The notes under the pieces were generated by a model. It did not search any database and was not told the origin of the DNA. It was given only the letters and a program-made list of their open reading frames with translations. Below, one piece after another: positions 10,711-22,739 of a stretch of DNA of 64,000 nucleotides (positions within the stretch are counted from its first letter, which is position 1; every line of letters starts with the position of its first letter). The DNA is from Gongronella butleri (lineage: Eukaryota > Mucoromycota > Mucoromycetes > Mucorales > Cunninghamellaceae). The DNA lies in NCBI GenBank assembly GCA_025201375.1, contig JAIWZP010000001.1:434001-498000 (forward strand), written 5' to 3'. The position numbers and the translations under genes were made by a program.

Positions 10711-13700
10711 CTACGCGCTCTCGGACATGGATTTGTACGCGCCGAGCGAGCCGCTGGCCTTAACAATGGGATACGCTTGGCGTGGCGGGTGATACGCGCC
10801 ATGCTGATCGCGCTTTGTTGTTTGTTTGTCCGAATCCGATGCGCCATAGCCACCACCGCCCGGTGTCTGCAGCACGATGCGGTCGCCCTTCTTAAATGGC
10901 GCCGAGTTCTTGCCCGAGAGATTGAGAATGCCGCGCTGGCCATCCAAATCGCTGCGGATCCACAAATTGAGACCACACGCGCCATCACGGCCGCCCTGGA
11001 GCCCATACGGATGGAATACGCGCCGCTCCGACAAGATCGAAACCTGGATGCCATCTTCCAAAAACTCAATATCGCGGATCACGCCATCGCCGCCCTTGAA
11101 TTGGCCATCGCCGCCCGAATCTGCCAAAATAATTAAAAATTGAGCCCATTTCTGCAACATTATTTGTGGATTATACCTGGGCGGATCGAGAACTCGCGCA
11201 GCAGCACAGGGTAGCGCTTTTCCAAGATTTCAGGGTCTGTGATGCGCGTGTTGGTCATGTGCTGCAGCAAAAAAAAAGTGAAAAAAGGGGAAAATACACA
11301 TGAGATGTCGTAAAAAAAAATCACAATCACTTACCGTATGCACGCCACTCTGTCCATGCCAATGAGGCCCAGCCCCACTTCCACCTGGCGCGTAAAAAAA
11401 GTGAGTGGAAATGGCCATTTTCCCCGTTTTTACAGTATTTCACGCGTTTTGTACCTGCAATCGTTTCGTAATAGCCCCATCCAGCGGTGGTTTCGCCGGT
11501 TTCCTCGTTCTTTCCACCTTTACCAAAGGTCAGGTTGTTGCAGCAGCCCTGGCTGGCTGCGCAGGCGTGGAATGCCTTGAGAACAACGTCGACGATGCGC
11601 TGGCTGGTGAGGACATTGCCGCCAACGACGGCGCAACTCTCTGCGGGACTGAGAATGGACCGCGGCGGGATGCGGATGTCGATGGGGGTCAGGCAACCTG
11701 AATTGAGTGGGATGTCCTGGCCAACGAGGCAACGCAAGCAATAAATAATGGCGCTGTGGCACACGCTTTCGGGCGTGTTGGTGTTGCCATACACCTGGTC
11801 GCCCGTGCCTGAAAAGTCAAAGACCGCGTTGCCCTCGGCACTGTCAATCGTCACTTTGAGCTGGATGCGCGTCCCATCGTCCATAAAGTCGCACGCGTCA
11901 AGCACACCGTCGTGCTCCAGCGCAACTTGCTTCAGAAGCTGACGCACCGCCAATTCCGCATTGCGACGGATGTGCAGCATGTACGCCTGCACCACTTCCA
12001 GCGAATATTCCTCAATCAGACGCTTCACAAGCGTAATGCCCTTTTGATTCGCCGCAATTTGCGCCTTGAGATCTGCGATTTGGCAAATAAAAAAAACCAT
12101 GATCAATTCAATGGTCAGCCTCCCAAAAAAGAGTCACTCGTACCCGAAACATTGTCCTGCAGCAAGCGCGTGCCAGAACAGCCAGGATACGATCCAGGGA
12201 TATCATACAGCAGCTGTTTGACACCCTCATAGTCGAATTGGCCGGCATCCACAATCTTGAAGGACTTGATAGCCGCGCCTTCTTGGTAAAGTTCCTTGGA
12301 ATGAGGGGGCATCGAGCCTAAACAAATGTAAAATGAGCTTATTTTCATCAAAAAGATTAGCCTTACCAGGCGAGATTCCGCCAATGTCGGCATGGTGACC
12401 ACGAGACGCGACGAAAAAGACAATCTTGCCGTCATTGAACACGGGTGTGATGATCGTGATGTCTAAACAAGCAAAAATAAGGGATTAACGTTTCCAAATT
12501 GCGTTTTCTTTTCTTTTTTTCTTTTTTTTTTTACCTGGCAAATGCGACCCCCCGGCAGCAGGGTGATTAGTCATGATGACATCGCCTTCCTTGAGTTCAT
12601 CCTTGTAATAATTCATCTGATACGTGACAGCATGGCTGAGTGCGCCCAAATGCACAGGAATGTGCGGCGCATTGGCCACGAGCCCGCCATCAGCGCCAAA
12701 CAGCGCACACGAAAAGTCTATAGGATCCCCCAACGGCATATTAATTCATCGGTCATCATTTTCTCTTTCTCATCCTATTTTCGCTTTTTTATCCCTGTTT
12801 TGCTTTTACCGAGGCGTTCTTTGATGTTTGTGCTGATGGACGTCTTTTGTAAGGTGCGGCCCATCTGTTCCGCGATGGACATGAAGCGGTGGGAAAAGAT
12901 GGACAGCTGGATGGGCTCGAGTTGGGTGGTGACCTTCTTTTTTTCACCTTTTCCGACGGTGATGGTGATATGTTGCGAGGTGACGAGCGCGGAGCAAGCG
13001 GGCTCGACGACAATGGTGGCGGTGGCGTCGATGATGATGGCAGGGCCTTCGACAGTCGAGCCTGGGGCGAGATTGTGCAGTCGGTAAACGGGCACGTCAT
13101 CCACGCGGCCCGTCGCCTCAAAATAGACGGATGCACACGCGTCGCGCATCGTGTCGCGGTCCACGACGCGCTTGTTGGCCGTCGCAGAGGTAGCCAGCTC
13201 ATGGATTTCCTTGCCGGGTGTCAGATGCGGTTGCTCCATGGTCTTGCCAATGCCGCGAATTCGAATGTCATCCACCAAAATCGACCGCTCAGGTAGCGAA
13301 AACCCGAATTCCTGCTTATACAGCGAAGTGAACGCGGTGCCAAAGTCCCACGAAAGCGCGTCGCCGCCTTCATTCGACGGCTGCAGCGTCATCAGCGCGC
13401 AATCTGTCCCGTCGTATCGCAAATTCAGATAAACTTCCGTCGATCGCTGCGACTCATCGAACCCTTGGCGCGCCAATTCGTCCAAACACGTGCTCTTAAG
13501 ATGCGCCACGCGTTCTTGCAGCTCGGGAAGCGTCGACGGCTCCAAAACAAGCGTGCTTGGCTCTTGCACCTCGTGAACGACATCGGCAAGCGCAAGACCA
13601 AAAGCAGACAAAATCGACGAGTGCCTGTACAACACAATCTTGCTGATCCCAAGATTACGCGCAATCCCACAAGCTACAAAAAAATAACAAAAACAAACGT

Positions 13701-15657
13701 GAGAAATCATGCATTCATCGATATTTTGGCGTTTTTCAAGCTTTCTTTTTTCTTTCATTCTTTTTTTTTTTTTTTTTTTTTTACCATGTTGACCGCCGGC
13801 GCCACCAAAGACGGCGAGAACGTGATTGCTCGTGTCGTGGCCCTTTGCCTCGGTCAAGGCACGGATCGGGCGGCACATGGTCTCATTCGCGACTTTGATG
13901 AATCCATACACGATTTCATCCAGGGACTTTGATTCGCCGGTCGCCGTGTTGATCTCCTCGGCAAGCTGCGTGAATTTGGCGCGCACCACATCAACATCCA
14001 ACGGCTGGTTCTCCTCAGGGCCAAAGATCTTGGGGAAATAATCTGGTTGCAGACGACCAAGGAACAGATTCGCATCTGACACAGCAAGCGGGCCGCCCTT
14101 GCGATAACAAGCAGGACCAGGATGCGCACCAGCGCTCTATGTACGTAAAAATAAAGACGCGTTAAAACCGCGTCGAACCGCGTCGCACCGCGTTTAATCG
14201 CTTCAAAAGCGCGTTTTTCTCATCTTTTCAGGGCACTGACCTCTGGACCAACGACAAACATGCCATTTTGGAAAAAGAGCATGGACCCGCCACCAGCAGC
14301 AACGGTGTTAATGTCGAGTTGCGGCGCTTGAATGGTGACACCGGCTGTCGTTGTCTCAAACACGTGCTCAAAGTGGCCATCAAAGCGCGACACGTCCGTG
14401 CTTGTCCCGCCCATGTCAAATCCCTGATCGAAAAAAGAGGAAAGCGCGTAAGAAAAGGACACATGGCTCCATTGGCTCGCCTTAAATTACAATCACGGGG
14501 GTTTGATCAAGCTCATTTTCAAAACTGGTGAGTGCATAGCCGACAACACCACCCGCAGGACCAGACAAGATGGCACGGAATCCGGAGAAGCGATCAACAG
14601 GCACTGCAAAAAGAAGAAAATAGCAAACGATGAATGAAAAACGAGAAAAATGAGAGTCAGGGCTTTTTTTTTTTTTTTTTTTTTTACCAAGTCCACCGTC
14701 ACTTTGCATGAATTGGAGCTTTGTGCGGCCGGTGGCAAAGCCATCATCGAACCCACGCGTGAAGCCCTGGATGTATGTCTGAATGCAGGGCGTCAGATAA
14801 GCATCGGCCGTGGCGGAATTGCCGCGCGGCACCATTTTGATCATGGGCATGATTTCGTGCGACAGCGAGATATGTGCGAATCCAATTTCTTTGGCAAGAT
14901 CGCCAATGAGCCGTTCATGATCTGGGTGCCCGTGAGAAAAGAAAACAAAAAAAAAAAAAAACAGGGAATGATGAGCCATTGGGGGCTGGCCAATATGGCA
15001 AATGGCTGCGCGTACCTGGGAACGTGTATGAATGCATCAGGCACACGGCAATGCTCTTGTAGCCTTCGTCGTGCAGTCCTTGCAATGCGCGTTTTATCTC
15101 CTCCGCGTCTTTGGACGTAATAAAAGTTGGGGGGGGCAAAGGGGAAATGGAATGTAAGCACGCAAGCATGCTCATCACGCGGTCAATGACTCACCTGGGA
15201 CTTGTAAAATCTTGACCCAGTCACCCGAGATACCCTGACGGCACACGTCCTCGGGTAGTGACGCGGGGTCGATGACGTCCGAGCTGGCAGCCGAGTTCAG
15301 CAAGGCGACTCTACAAAAGATAAAAATAAAAAGCGAGTTTTAGAGACCATTGGGTTGCCATTACGCGTCAGGGTGCCGACTTTTTTACCTTTCGTTGATC
15401 TCAACAACCTTGTCCTGCAGCACGTCGGGCTTAGTAATCGACAGGTCAAAGATCTTGGGACGCGATTGATTGCCTTTTGGATAAAAAAAACGTCTTTTCA
15501 GTCCATTTGCCCTCTCCAATGGCATTTAAATCGCGCATGCTTACCGATGGTGAGCAGATCCTTGTAACCCTTGGTGATCAAAAGCGCGCACGACTCACCC
15601 TTGCGCTCCAAAAGCGCATTGGTCGCCACCGTCGTGCCCATGCGCACACTCGCTGAC

Positions 15658-15691
<34 letters not shown>

Positions 15692-15972
15692 GGATCAATG
15701 CCTTTTTTTTTTTACATTGCCACCCTTTCCCAGCGGTGCCGTCCCTTACCAAGGTCAGTGGTCGGCACAGGTTTGTCGCGCGGCAGTGTCTGTTTGGTCG
15801 CCATTTCGAGAATACGACGAATACCCTCTGTAGGGGCGTCCTTGTAGTTGGCCGGGTCCTCGGACAGAAGCTTGACGACAAATTCCTCATAGCCAGGCTG
15901 CCCAGGCTTGCCTCGGAAGCCGATACAATCCGTGAACGTGCCGCCACGGTCGATACAAATTTCAAGTGACAT
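10711..15972 (-). CDS. OPLAH: 5-oxoprolinase (ATP-hydrolysing), about 17 exons
   Basis: Spliced on the minus strand from ATG at 15972 ([16 protein letters not shown]) to the stop at 10711. The N-terminal half is the hydantoinase A/oxoprolinase domain: [11 protein letters not shown], then [28 protein letters not shown] and [12 protein letters not shown]. The C-terminal half is the hydantoinase B domain: [40 protein letters not shown] and the terminal [10 protein letters not shown]. Both halves are fused in one polypeptide, as in eukaryotic OPLAH. It converts 5-oxo-L-proline to glutamate with ATP hydrolysis in the gamma-glutamyl cycle, in the cytosol. Introns are 50-120 bases with A-rich starts and T-rich ends. 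Two donors are weak (GTAATT after the PVI codons near 14490, GTCAGT near 14235), but the family alignment requires them. The final exon carries a short Gln/His/Tyr tail. Confidence 0.93.
14155..14215. repeat. CCGCGTC tandem motif inside an oxoprolinase intron
   Basis: Within one intron (about 14137-14240) the sequence repeats a CCGCGT core several times at 9-12 base spacing, flanked by ACGCGT and GCGCGT. It is short and imperfect. Confidence 0.6.
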
Positions 15973-16599
15973 GACAAAAAGCGTGAAAAATAAGGAACAA
16001 GAAAGAGGGACGAGCGCAGAAAAAGCACCGTGAATCCCAGGGTGATGCTCCAACTCCACTAGTTTTTAGAATCGCGCTTTGCCGCGAAACTCCGCTCGCA
16101 CATGACACATTTTGCAGATCAAGATCGCCAAAGCTGGGTGAGCCTTCATACGGCCGTGGCAGCATTGCAATTCCGGCAAGCAAGGGCAACTAGACTTTGT
16201 TGCCATTCTAAATGGTGGACATCATCTCATTAGATGCTCATTTTAAAAGTAGATTTAACACGCAGATCGGATAAACCATCAATTTTGATTTTTTCCTGAC
16301 GTTAATAGAATGCAACGTGGCCATTTCATGAGTCAGCCTAATGATGGTCGCGCCATGTTTTCGATTGCGCCCGCCCATGGCTCATAAAGTCACGTAAATG
16401 GCGAGAAAAGCCAAAATAAATGAATAAAACCACCCGAGTGAGATCCTGGCGAGAGTGGCTTGAGCGATCGGCGCGAAAACTTGTACAAGTTGGATTTCTC
16501 TGGCAACTTGATCGTGTTTCGAGTTAGGGAGGCATTGAAAAAAAAAATTATCAAAAAACCCATCATAAAAATATTTTTAAGAGCTAAACTAAAGGTTGA
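15973..16599. other. 5' flank of 5-oxoprolinase; no gene seen
   Basis: Likely promoter and upstream region of the oxoprolinase gene. No protein-like frame was found. Confidence 0.45.
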
Positions 16600-17585
16600 C
16601 TTGCCAATCAGGCACTACATGGCCTTGAATCGCGTCCCAACAGGAAATAACAAGCTAGAAACCCCCCATGAGGCTCGACTTGCAGTGACCAAAAGTGAAT
16701 GGGGGCAAGCCACTGGCAAATCAAAAATTGGTCGCCGCGAGGCCTCAAAATCAAAATCCAAAACAAGGGTCTCCAGAACTCCACCAAACTTGTGCACAAA
16801 AAAGTACACATGGAGTAACTGTGAGAAATGGCAAAAAAAGAGGGCAATCCATCTGATGGATCACGAGCAATGACCGATTTTAGTTTAAATTTCAACCACA
16901 AATTGCGCGGGAAAAACGCGATCAGAGAGCCGCGCCGACGCGTCCACTAGCAAGAGACACGCCAGGTGCATAAATCGAGTAAGAACAGGCGCGTGTAACT
17001 CGACGTCTGACGCGGTTAATCGCGCGTCGAAAATTGCCTATCATTTTGAAACCGTGTCAAACATGCCAAAAAATGGCTTATTTTACTGATCACCGATGCC
17101 AACATACGCACAGAGCCATGCTCTTTCTGATGGTGTGTGTTTCTCGGAGACACAGGCATTTTTCGTTGACCTGAACTTGGAGTGAAAAATCGCAGCTTTT
17201 TGCGTTTTACGCAAAACCTTGTCAATGGATGCCGGCTTTTTATTGCCTTGCTGTCGGTGAAAGAGGTGTGTTTTACCCTATATATGAAGGACTTGGCGAA
17301 CCGAGGACCTAAATTTCAACTTTTGAAAATGGTCGACTGCACCCCTTGGAAAATCCGTGGTTTTGAAAATCGTGTTTTGTACGCCATGTGGTGGCCGCAG
17401 AACGTCCGTGGCGGGCACATTCGAAAGCTAGACGTTCAAATTGTTCGTTCAACGAGCAGAACGTTGAAAAAGGCTGCAAATATTTCGACAAAAGGCCAGT
17501 AGACTATAAAAAAGGTCAAATCGTCGTTTTCTCGACCACCACGCAATCAGTATCCCGTTTTTATTGATCAGCACGCAACAAACGA
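16600..17585 (+). repeat. dispersed repeat family 1, copy B
   Basis: Best preserved copy together with copy D. Matching landmarks with copy D are ACTAGCAAGAGA followed by ACGCCAGGTGCAT, GCGTGTAACTCGA, CGCGCGTCGAAAA, the GTACCCCTTGG-type segment followed by a TTTTGAAAATC run, an ACTATAAAAA TATA-like box and GCACGCAACAAAC at the right end. It lies between the 5-oxoprolinase promoter and the 3' end of RPL17. Boundaries are approximate. Confidence 0.75.
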
Positions 17586-17847
17586 GTCAAGATCATATTT
17601 GGAATACGCGCGATGTGTATCTGCTTAAAACCATGATGAACAAGTCCCTATTTTTTGACTTTTATGACTTTTTTCATATTCTGCGCGGTTGCTAGCCTAG
17701 CCTCTCTCCATTTGGAGTCCATGGACGCGGCCAGTGACTTATTATCGTCGTTGCCATGGCTCTGTTGCGCACATTGTTGATCTAAAAATAAGCAGACACA
17801 CTCCTTTTTTTATTTCAAATCACAGAACTGCAACAAGAAACAAATAT

Positions 17848-18673
17848 TTAAGCACGAGCAGCACGGGCATTGCGAGCCAATTGGCGAGCGTTGAGGCGGG
17901 CAACCTTCTTGTCGGTGGCCTTGGGGACATCGGCGTTCTTCTCGGTGAGGATGACTTCGATGTGCGAGGGCGAGGTCATGTAGGGGTTGATGCGACCGTG
18001 GGCGCGGTACGTACGGCGGCGGTGCTTGGGAGCTTGGTTGACAATGACGCTGGAGATGTACAATTGCTCAACTTCCAAACCCTTGGCCTGAAGAAAAAGA
18101 AAAATAAGGAAAAATCGAAGAAATGAGCCATTTTGTTCAAAAAGAGCTGTTTTGAAGGCCCCAGGGTGGCGTCAATGGGTGTCCATTTGGCTTACCTCGG
18201 CGTTGCTCTCAGCGTTCTTCAACAATTCAGTGATGAACTTGACAGACTTGGCGGGCCAGCGACCTTGGGTGGTGCCAAACTCCTTGGCTTGGGCAGTGCG
18301 GCCAATGCCACCGTTGAAGCGGCGGAAGGGAATGCACTGCTTGTGCTCGGAGACGTTGGTCAAGTAGGTGTAGGCCTTGGACAACTTCATGCCTTGAACG
18401 GCAACGGCGACCTCGTGGGTGTTCTTGAACTAAAAAGAGAAGGAAAAAAAGGACGTGTGAGCTTTTTTGCCAGTCTTTTTTTCAAGTGGATTGTATTTAA
18501 AAGGATGGTCGACGTACGTGAACACGGAGGTAGGCACCACGGGCCTTGGCAGCTAATTGAAAAAGAAAGAAAGAAAAACAATCATGGTCAAATCAACGTG
18601 TTTCGAGCTAAAGTGAGGCATTGCTGTGCTTACCTTTGGAAGGATTAGCAGGAGTGGCAGCGTATCGAACCAT
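17848..18673 (-). CDS. RPL17: Ribosomal protein uL22 (RPL17)
   Basis: Four coding exons on the minus strand give about 183 residues: [19 protein letters not shown], then a middle exon with [17 protein letters not shown] and [16 protein letters not shown], and a last exon with [19 protein letters not shown] and [12 protein letters not shown]. This is eukaryotic large-subunit protein uL22, which lines the nascent peptide exit tunnel. The first coding exon is 40 bases (18673-18634). The ATG lies two bases after a TTGTAG acceptor, so a 5'UTR intron is likely, with a donor near 18875. Upstream near 18995-19015 are two CCAAT-type motifs. A TTTATT (AATAAA on the coding strand) at 17809-17814 may be its poly(A) signal. 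Confidence 0.95.
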
Positions 18674-18723
18674 GGCTACAAGAAGAAACGACAGAAAAAC
18701 AAGGTGAGTTCAAGAACAGATCA

Positions 18724-18794
18724 ATTCGTCCATCCATCCATCCAAGGCGATCCCATGCATCCATCCAACGTGTCTATCCATGCATCCATCCGTA
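18724..18794. repeat. CATC tetranucleotide repeat in the RPL17 5'UTR intron
   Basis: Interrupted runs of CATC (GATG on the coding strand) within the presumed first intron of RPL17. No C/D or H/ACA snoRNA boxes were recognised in this intron. Confidence 0.7.
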
Positions 18795-19267
18795 TCTAGG
18801 ACAGAGATGTCATGTTTCAATGTATCGTGGATGCTGTTCATGCTCTTGTTTCTGTATCGTATGGGGGGACCGTACCTAAATGAGTAAAATGAGGAGGAAA
18901 GAAGAAGAAAAAAAATCAAAAGGGCGGCCAACAAGGAAATAGGACGATTCGGCCCGCCCAGACAGAAAAAAAAAATCCAGCCACCGACGCTGGCCAATGG
19001 CACTCGACCAATGGCTGCATAATAAAAGGCATCGGCTGCCCCCTTTTCACGCACAAAACGCAGTTTCGTACCAAATCTACTTTTTATTTTTTTACTTCAC
19101 TATGTGCAATTGAGAGATTGTAGCTGTCCAACAAAGACAAAAAAAGATATAAAGATGGTTTTTTTTTTCTTATGAGACACCTGGTCTCTGATAGATAAAG
19201 AAGACGAGGGAGGCGTTGAAAAGAAAAAAATGGCGAGAGAAAGAGAAAGGGGGGGGGCAAGAGCGAC

Positions 19268-19477
19268 CTAAATCGCGATCGGGTATTCTTGCTTGATGGC
19301 AACAGAGGCGTCTCCCTGAGTGGTATGATCGTCACACGCGGATGGTTCCTTGAGCGGAGTGTCCACATCCATGGGTGATGATGATGGTGGCGACGCGGTT
19401 TGCAAGACGGGCTCTGTTGCGCTGGTGTTGGTGGATGACGGCGATGGCGGCCGCTGTTGTTGTTGCTGCTGTTGTTG

Positions 19478-19540
<63 letters not shown>

Positions 19541-20626
19541 ATGCTGCTGTGCTGTCGCTGCAGCGAGCAATTCCGCGGCAACGGCGGCGGCGGTCGTGTA
19601 ATCCATTTCACCAGACGATGTCGATGAGGAGGACGATGACAGGGACGAGTTCGCGTCATTAGGCGGTTCTGTGGGTAACTTGCTCGTGGACAATACCTGT
19701 AAATAAACAAAAAAAAAACATGAGAAAATGAACAAATATTGCCTTTTTTTGTTCATTTTACAATATTCAATTGCTCGAGCAGATGGCGTTGCAGCTCGTG
19801 GGGGATTTCCAAGATTTTGGAGGCGTCAAAGACGGCGGGGAGGGCGAATTCGTCTGCCGGAGGCGTGTTTGCCGAAGGCAATGGCTTTGCCGACTTGATG
19901 CCTGCTGTGGGCACGCTCAACATGTTGTTCACCACGTCCTTTCGACGCTCCTTCTCCTGTCGCTTCTCTCGTCGCTTGTTGAACTCGTCGGACGCCCATT
20001 TGCGCTTGACATCCGTGTCGTCAGGCCCAAACAGCTTGTTGGCACGCTTGTTGACTCGGCATCGCAGGTCATTGTCCTTGTCTAAATGGCAAAGATTCAT
20101 GAAAAAAAAATTGAGCATCTGCCTCCATGTGTCTTTTTGTCCTTTTCCTACTTCTCTCTTCATTGTGCAGTCGCCATTTTTTCTTGCGTTCACGATTGGC
20201 ATTGCGAATGCTCTGTCGCTTTGCGTCGTCGATCTCTTTTTTGGGCTTGCTATCGTCGTCATGATGTTGCAAAATGTCCAATGGTGGCTGGTGCGCCGTC
20301 GTGGTGGTGGTGGTGGGCGTGGTTGGCGTCAGGGACGTGAGTGACGACGTGGATTCGGGTGGGCTGAGCTCAGAGGTGACAATGCGGTTGGCCGAGGCGC
20401 TGACGGCGGCGGCCATGGCTGCAGCCGTGGCCTCCACGAGGTTCTGAGACATACCCGACGATTCGAGCGCCAGCATGGTCTCCTGCAATTGCTGCTGATA
20501 AGCCTCGGGCGTCGTTTCTTCCTCGTCTTGCTTGCTAGACACTATCGCTTCCATCGCACGGTCCTCGACAGGCGAATGCACGTCTTCTACTCGCTCCTCT
20601 TTGACAATAGCGGGCACTCCATCCAT
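19268..20626 (-). CDS. DUF3020-domain polyglutamine protein
   Basis: Three exons (20626-20152, 20081-19762, 19696-19268) give 407 residues. The first intron interrupts the conserved block. After splicing it reads NRERKKKWRLHNEERNKDND followed by LRCRVNKRANKLFG, which is the basic block of the fungal DUF3020 family. That block is often linked to HMG-box or other nuclear proteins. N-terminal to it are acidic, Ser/Thr/Pro-rich segments. C-terminal to it are a KRREKRQEKERRK helix, a Ser run and a Gln tract of about 27 residues (19455-19555), then a Pro/Ser tail with SSPMDVDTP. A nuclear regulatory role is inferred. The start at 20626 lies one base after a TTTACAG, so a 5'UTR intron is possible. 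Confidence 0.8.
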
Positions 20627-21864
20627 GCTGTAAAAGAACGGAAGGAAAAAGCACAAACAATAATAAAACGAAAAGGTGGTGGCAAGCGAACCAACAAAAA
20701 AGAAACAACAAGGAACAAGAAAAAGGAACAGGAAGGAAAAAAAAAAAAAAAGCAAAAAAAAAGCGGCCGCCATGAAAAGCCATCTTTGCTGGCATTTTGG
20801 CGCTGAATCTTGCTCTGCCAATGAGAGACGCCGATCCAAAAAGACATTTGTGTTTGACTCTTGTGCCCCATCAACAACACACACGGCAACGCATACCAAA
20901 CACGACCGGCAATGCATCGAGCAATGCCAAATTCTGCGAAAACTGATATTTTATAAATATATAAAAAAAAAAAAAAGAGCCAAAAAAAAAGTCAAAATAT
21001 GGCAACGTCAACCCACCTTTCTGCCACTGGCCCTGGGCGCCAAATTATCTTGATTTCATGCAAGAGCGTCGAAAATAAGTGGCCAAAGCCACTTGGCGTC
21101 GATCGCTATGATCCAATGGATGTATTTACCCTGATTTTCGATCCAGGCACCGTTCCTTGTGCTCATGTTTGCCTCCTAGTCCTCCTTTTTTCACAAATTG
21201 CGTTAGAAAAGAGGGGAAAAGGTTATTGCAAGCTTGCCAACGTGCCAATTGCAGCCACGCGAGCACCAATCAGTGCAAAAAAAAAAAAATATAAATATAA
21301 TATAAAAATCGCCCTCAATGGGCCGTTGAATGGAAAAAAAGGGGGGATCAAGACGCGCCAAAGGCACATCTCGTTGTTGTGTGAGGGACACAAGCAGCTT
21401 ATGAGATCAGTCGGCTGGCGCCAATGGGGACCAAGATGATTACGAGCTGACGACACAGCGAAAAAAAATGCCCAAACCTTCTTATTCTAGCCAAATTTGG
21501 GCACGTCCGGTGATCTGGCGGCCCTGGAGGCGAAGCAAAAGGATGTTCTTGACGCGGTTGTCGCGTGGGTGTAAGCAGATAGCCGGTCAATGCGCGCATG
21601 GATTGGCATTTTCTTCAGAAAACTCTTTTTATTTTATTTTATGCAGCAATTGCGGGGTCAAAGGTGATGGAGCGGCTCCTAGTCTCTTCGTTTGCTGTGT
21701 AAAATGATGCCAATCAATGGAAATCATGCTCCGCCCAATGGAGCTGATTTTTGACCAGAGCAGGGAGGAGTTCATTTGCCTTTTTCTCTTCTTCACCTCT
21801 TCCCCCTTCCATCACTTTTTTTTCTTGTGTGTATACCTCGTCCCCCCAACCTTTCCCTCATACT
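20627..21864. other. divergent promoter region, DUF3020 gene / coactosin
   Basis: About 1.2 kb between divergent starts. It contains CCAAT motifs (for example near 20818 and 21266) and several long A-runs. No gene was recognised. Confidence 0.5.
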
Positions 21865-22473
21865 ATGTCGCTTATTGTGGACCAGTCTATCTCTGAACAA
21901 TACGAAGTCGTGCGTGACGACAAGAGCGAAACCAATTGGGCCTTTTTCGACTTTGCCGACGGCAAGCCTGACCGCCTCAAGGTCAGTGGCAGCGGCTCGG
22001 GTGGTCTGGAGGAATTCGTCGAGCACCTCAAGCCCGAGGTTGCTGGCTGGGGCTATGTCAGAATGAATATGAGCAATGACGAGTAAGAAATGTACAAATG
22101 CCTCGCTCCAATGGCCACCCCAATTCATCTTTTTTTTTTTCGTCTCGGTTTTAGGTACTCGCAGCGTGTCAAGTTTGTGCTTGTGCCGTGGTGCGGGTAA
22201 GTCTCGATTGCTGAGAGGCCCAGAGAACCTGAAATCAAGCAATTGACACATTTGGGTCTGTTTTTTTTTTTCGTTTTTACTTTTAGTGACAAGGTGGGTG
22301 TGATGCGTCGCGCCAAGCTGAGCATCCAAATCTCGGACGTCAAGAACGTGATTCGCAACTTCCACATCGAGATGCCTGCGAGCCACGCCGCGGAATTGAA
22401 TGAACAGGACATCATGGCCAAGCTGCGCCGTGCGGGTGGTGCAAACTATGACGGTCAGTCCTTCCACAAGTAG
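21865..22473 (+). CDS. Coactosin (ADF-H domain actin-binding protein)
   Basis: Three exons (21865-22082, 22155-22196, 22287-22473) give 148 residues, the usual size of a single ADF-homology protein. Key segments are NWAFFDFADGK, VRMNMSNDEYSQRVKFVLVPW, VGVMRRAKLSIQ and the C-terminal SHAAELNEQDIMAKLRRAGG followed by ANYDGQSF, which is characteristic of coactosin rather than cofilin. It binds F-actin and counteracts capping. The 42-base middle exon is in frame. AATAAA at 22495-22500 lies 22 bases after the stop. Confidence 0.9.
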
Positions 22474-22494
22474 ATTTTTAGAACTGTAGAGGAA

Positions 22495-22500
22495 AATAAA
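22495..22500 (+). terminator. polyadenylation signal AATAAA of coactosin
   Basis: Canonical AATAAA shortly after the coactosin stop and 240 bases before the next plus-strand start. Confidence 0.5.
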
Positions 22501-22739
22501 CATATAAAAGTGCTTGAATCGATGGCTATTCTTGGATGGAAAAGATGGGGAAGGTGGAAAGAGTCGATGCCCAGATTCTACTTTGTGCATGCACCACCAT
22601 TGAAACCCCGCCTCTGTGCACAAACGAGCAGCGGCCCTTGTTGCTTTTTGGCAGACAAACATTCAAAAAGCGAGCCCCCGCGTCCGATTTTCTTTCTTTT
22701 TTTTTTCCAACTCACTCTTTGTCTTTTTACTTTTGGACT

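Noticed and set aside
12542..13296. Plus-strand frames opposite 5-oxoprolinase
   Set aside because: Shadows of the hydantoinase-domain exons, which match the family across splice sites.
18681..18875. snoRNA in the RPL17 5'UTR intron
   Set aside because: Ribosomal protein introns often host snoRNAs, but I found no paired C and D boxes or ACA hairpin here.
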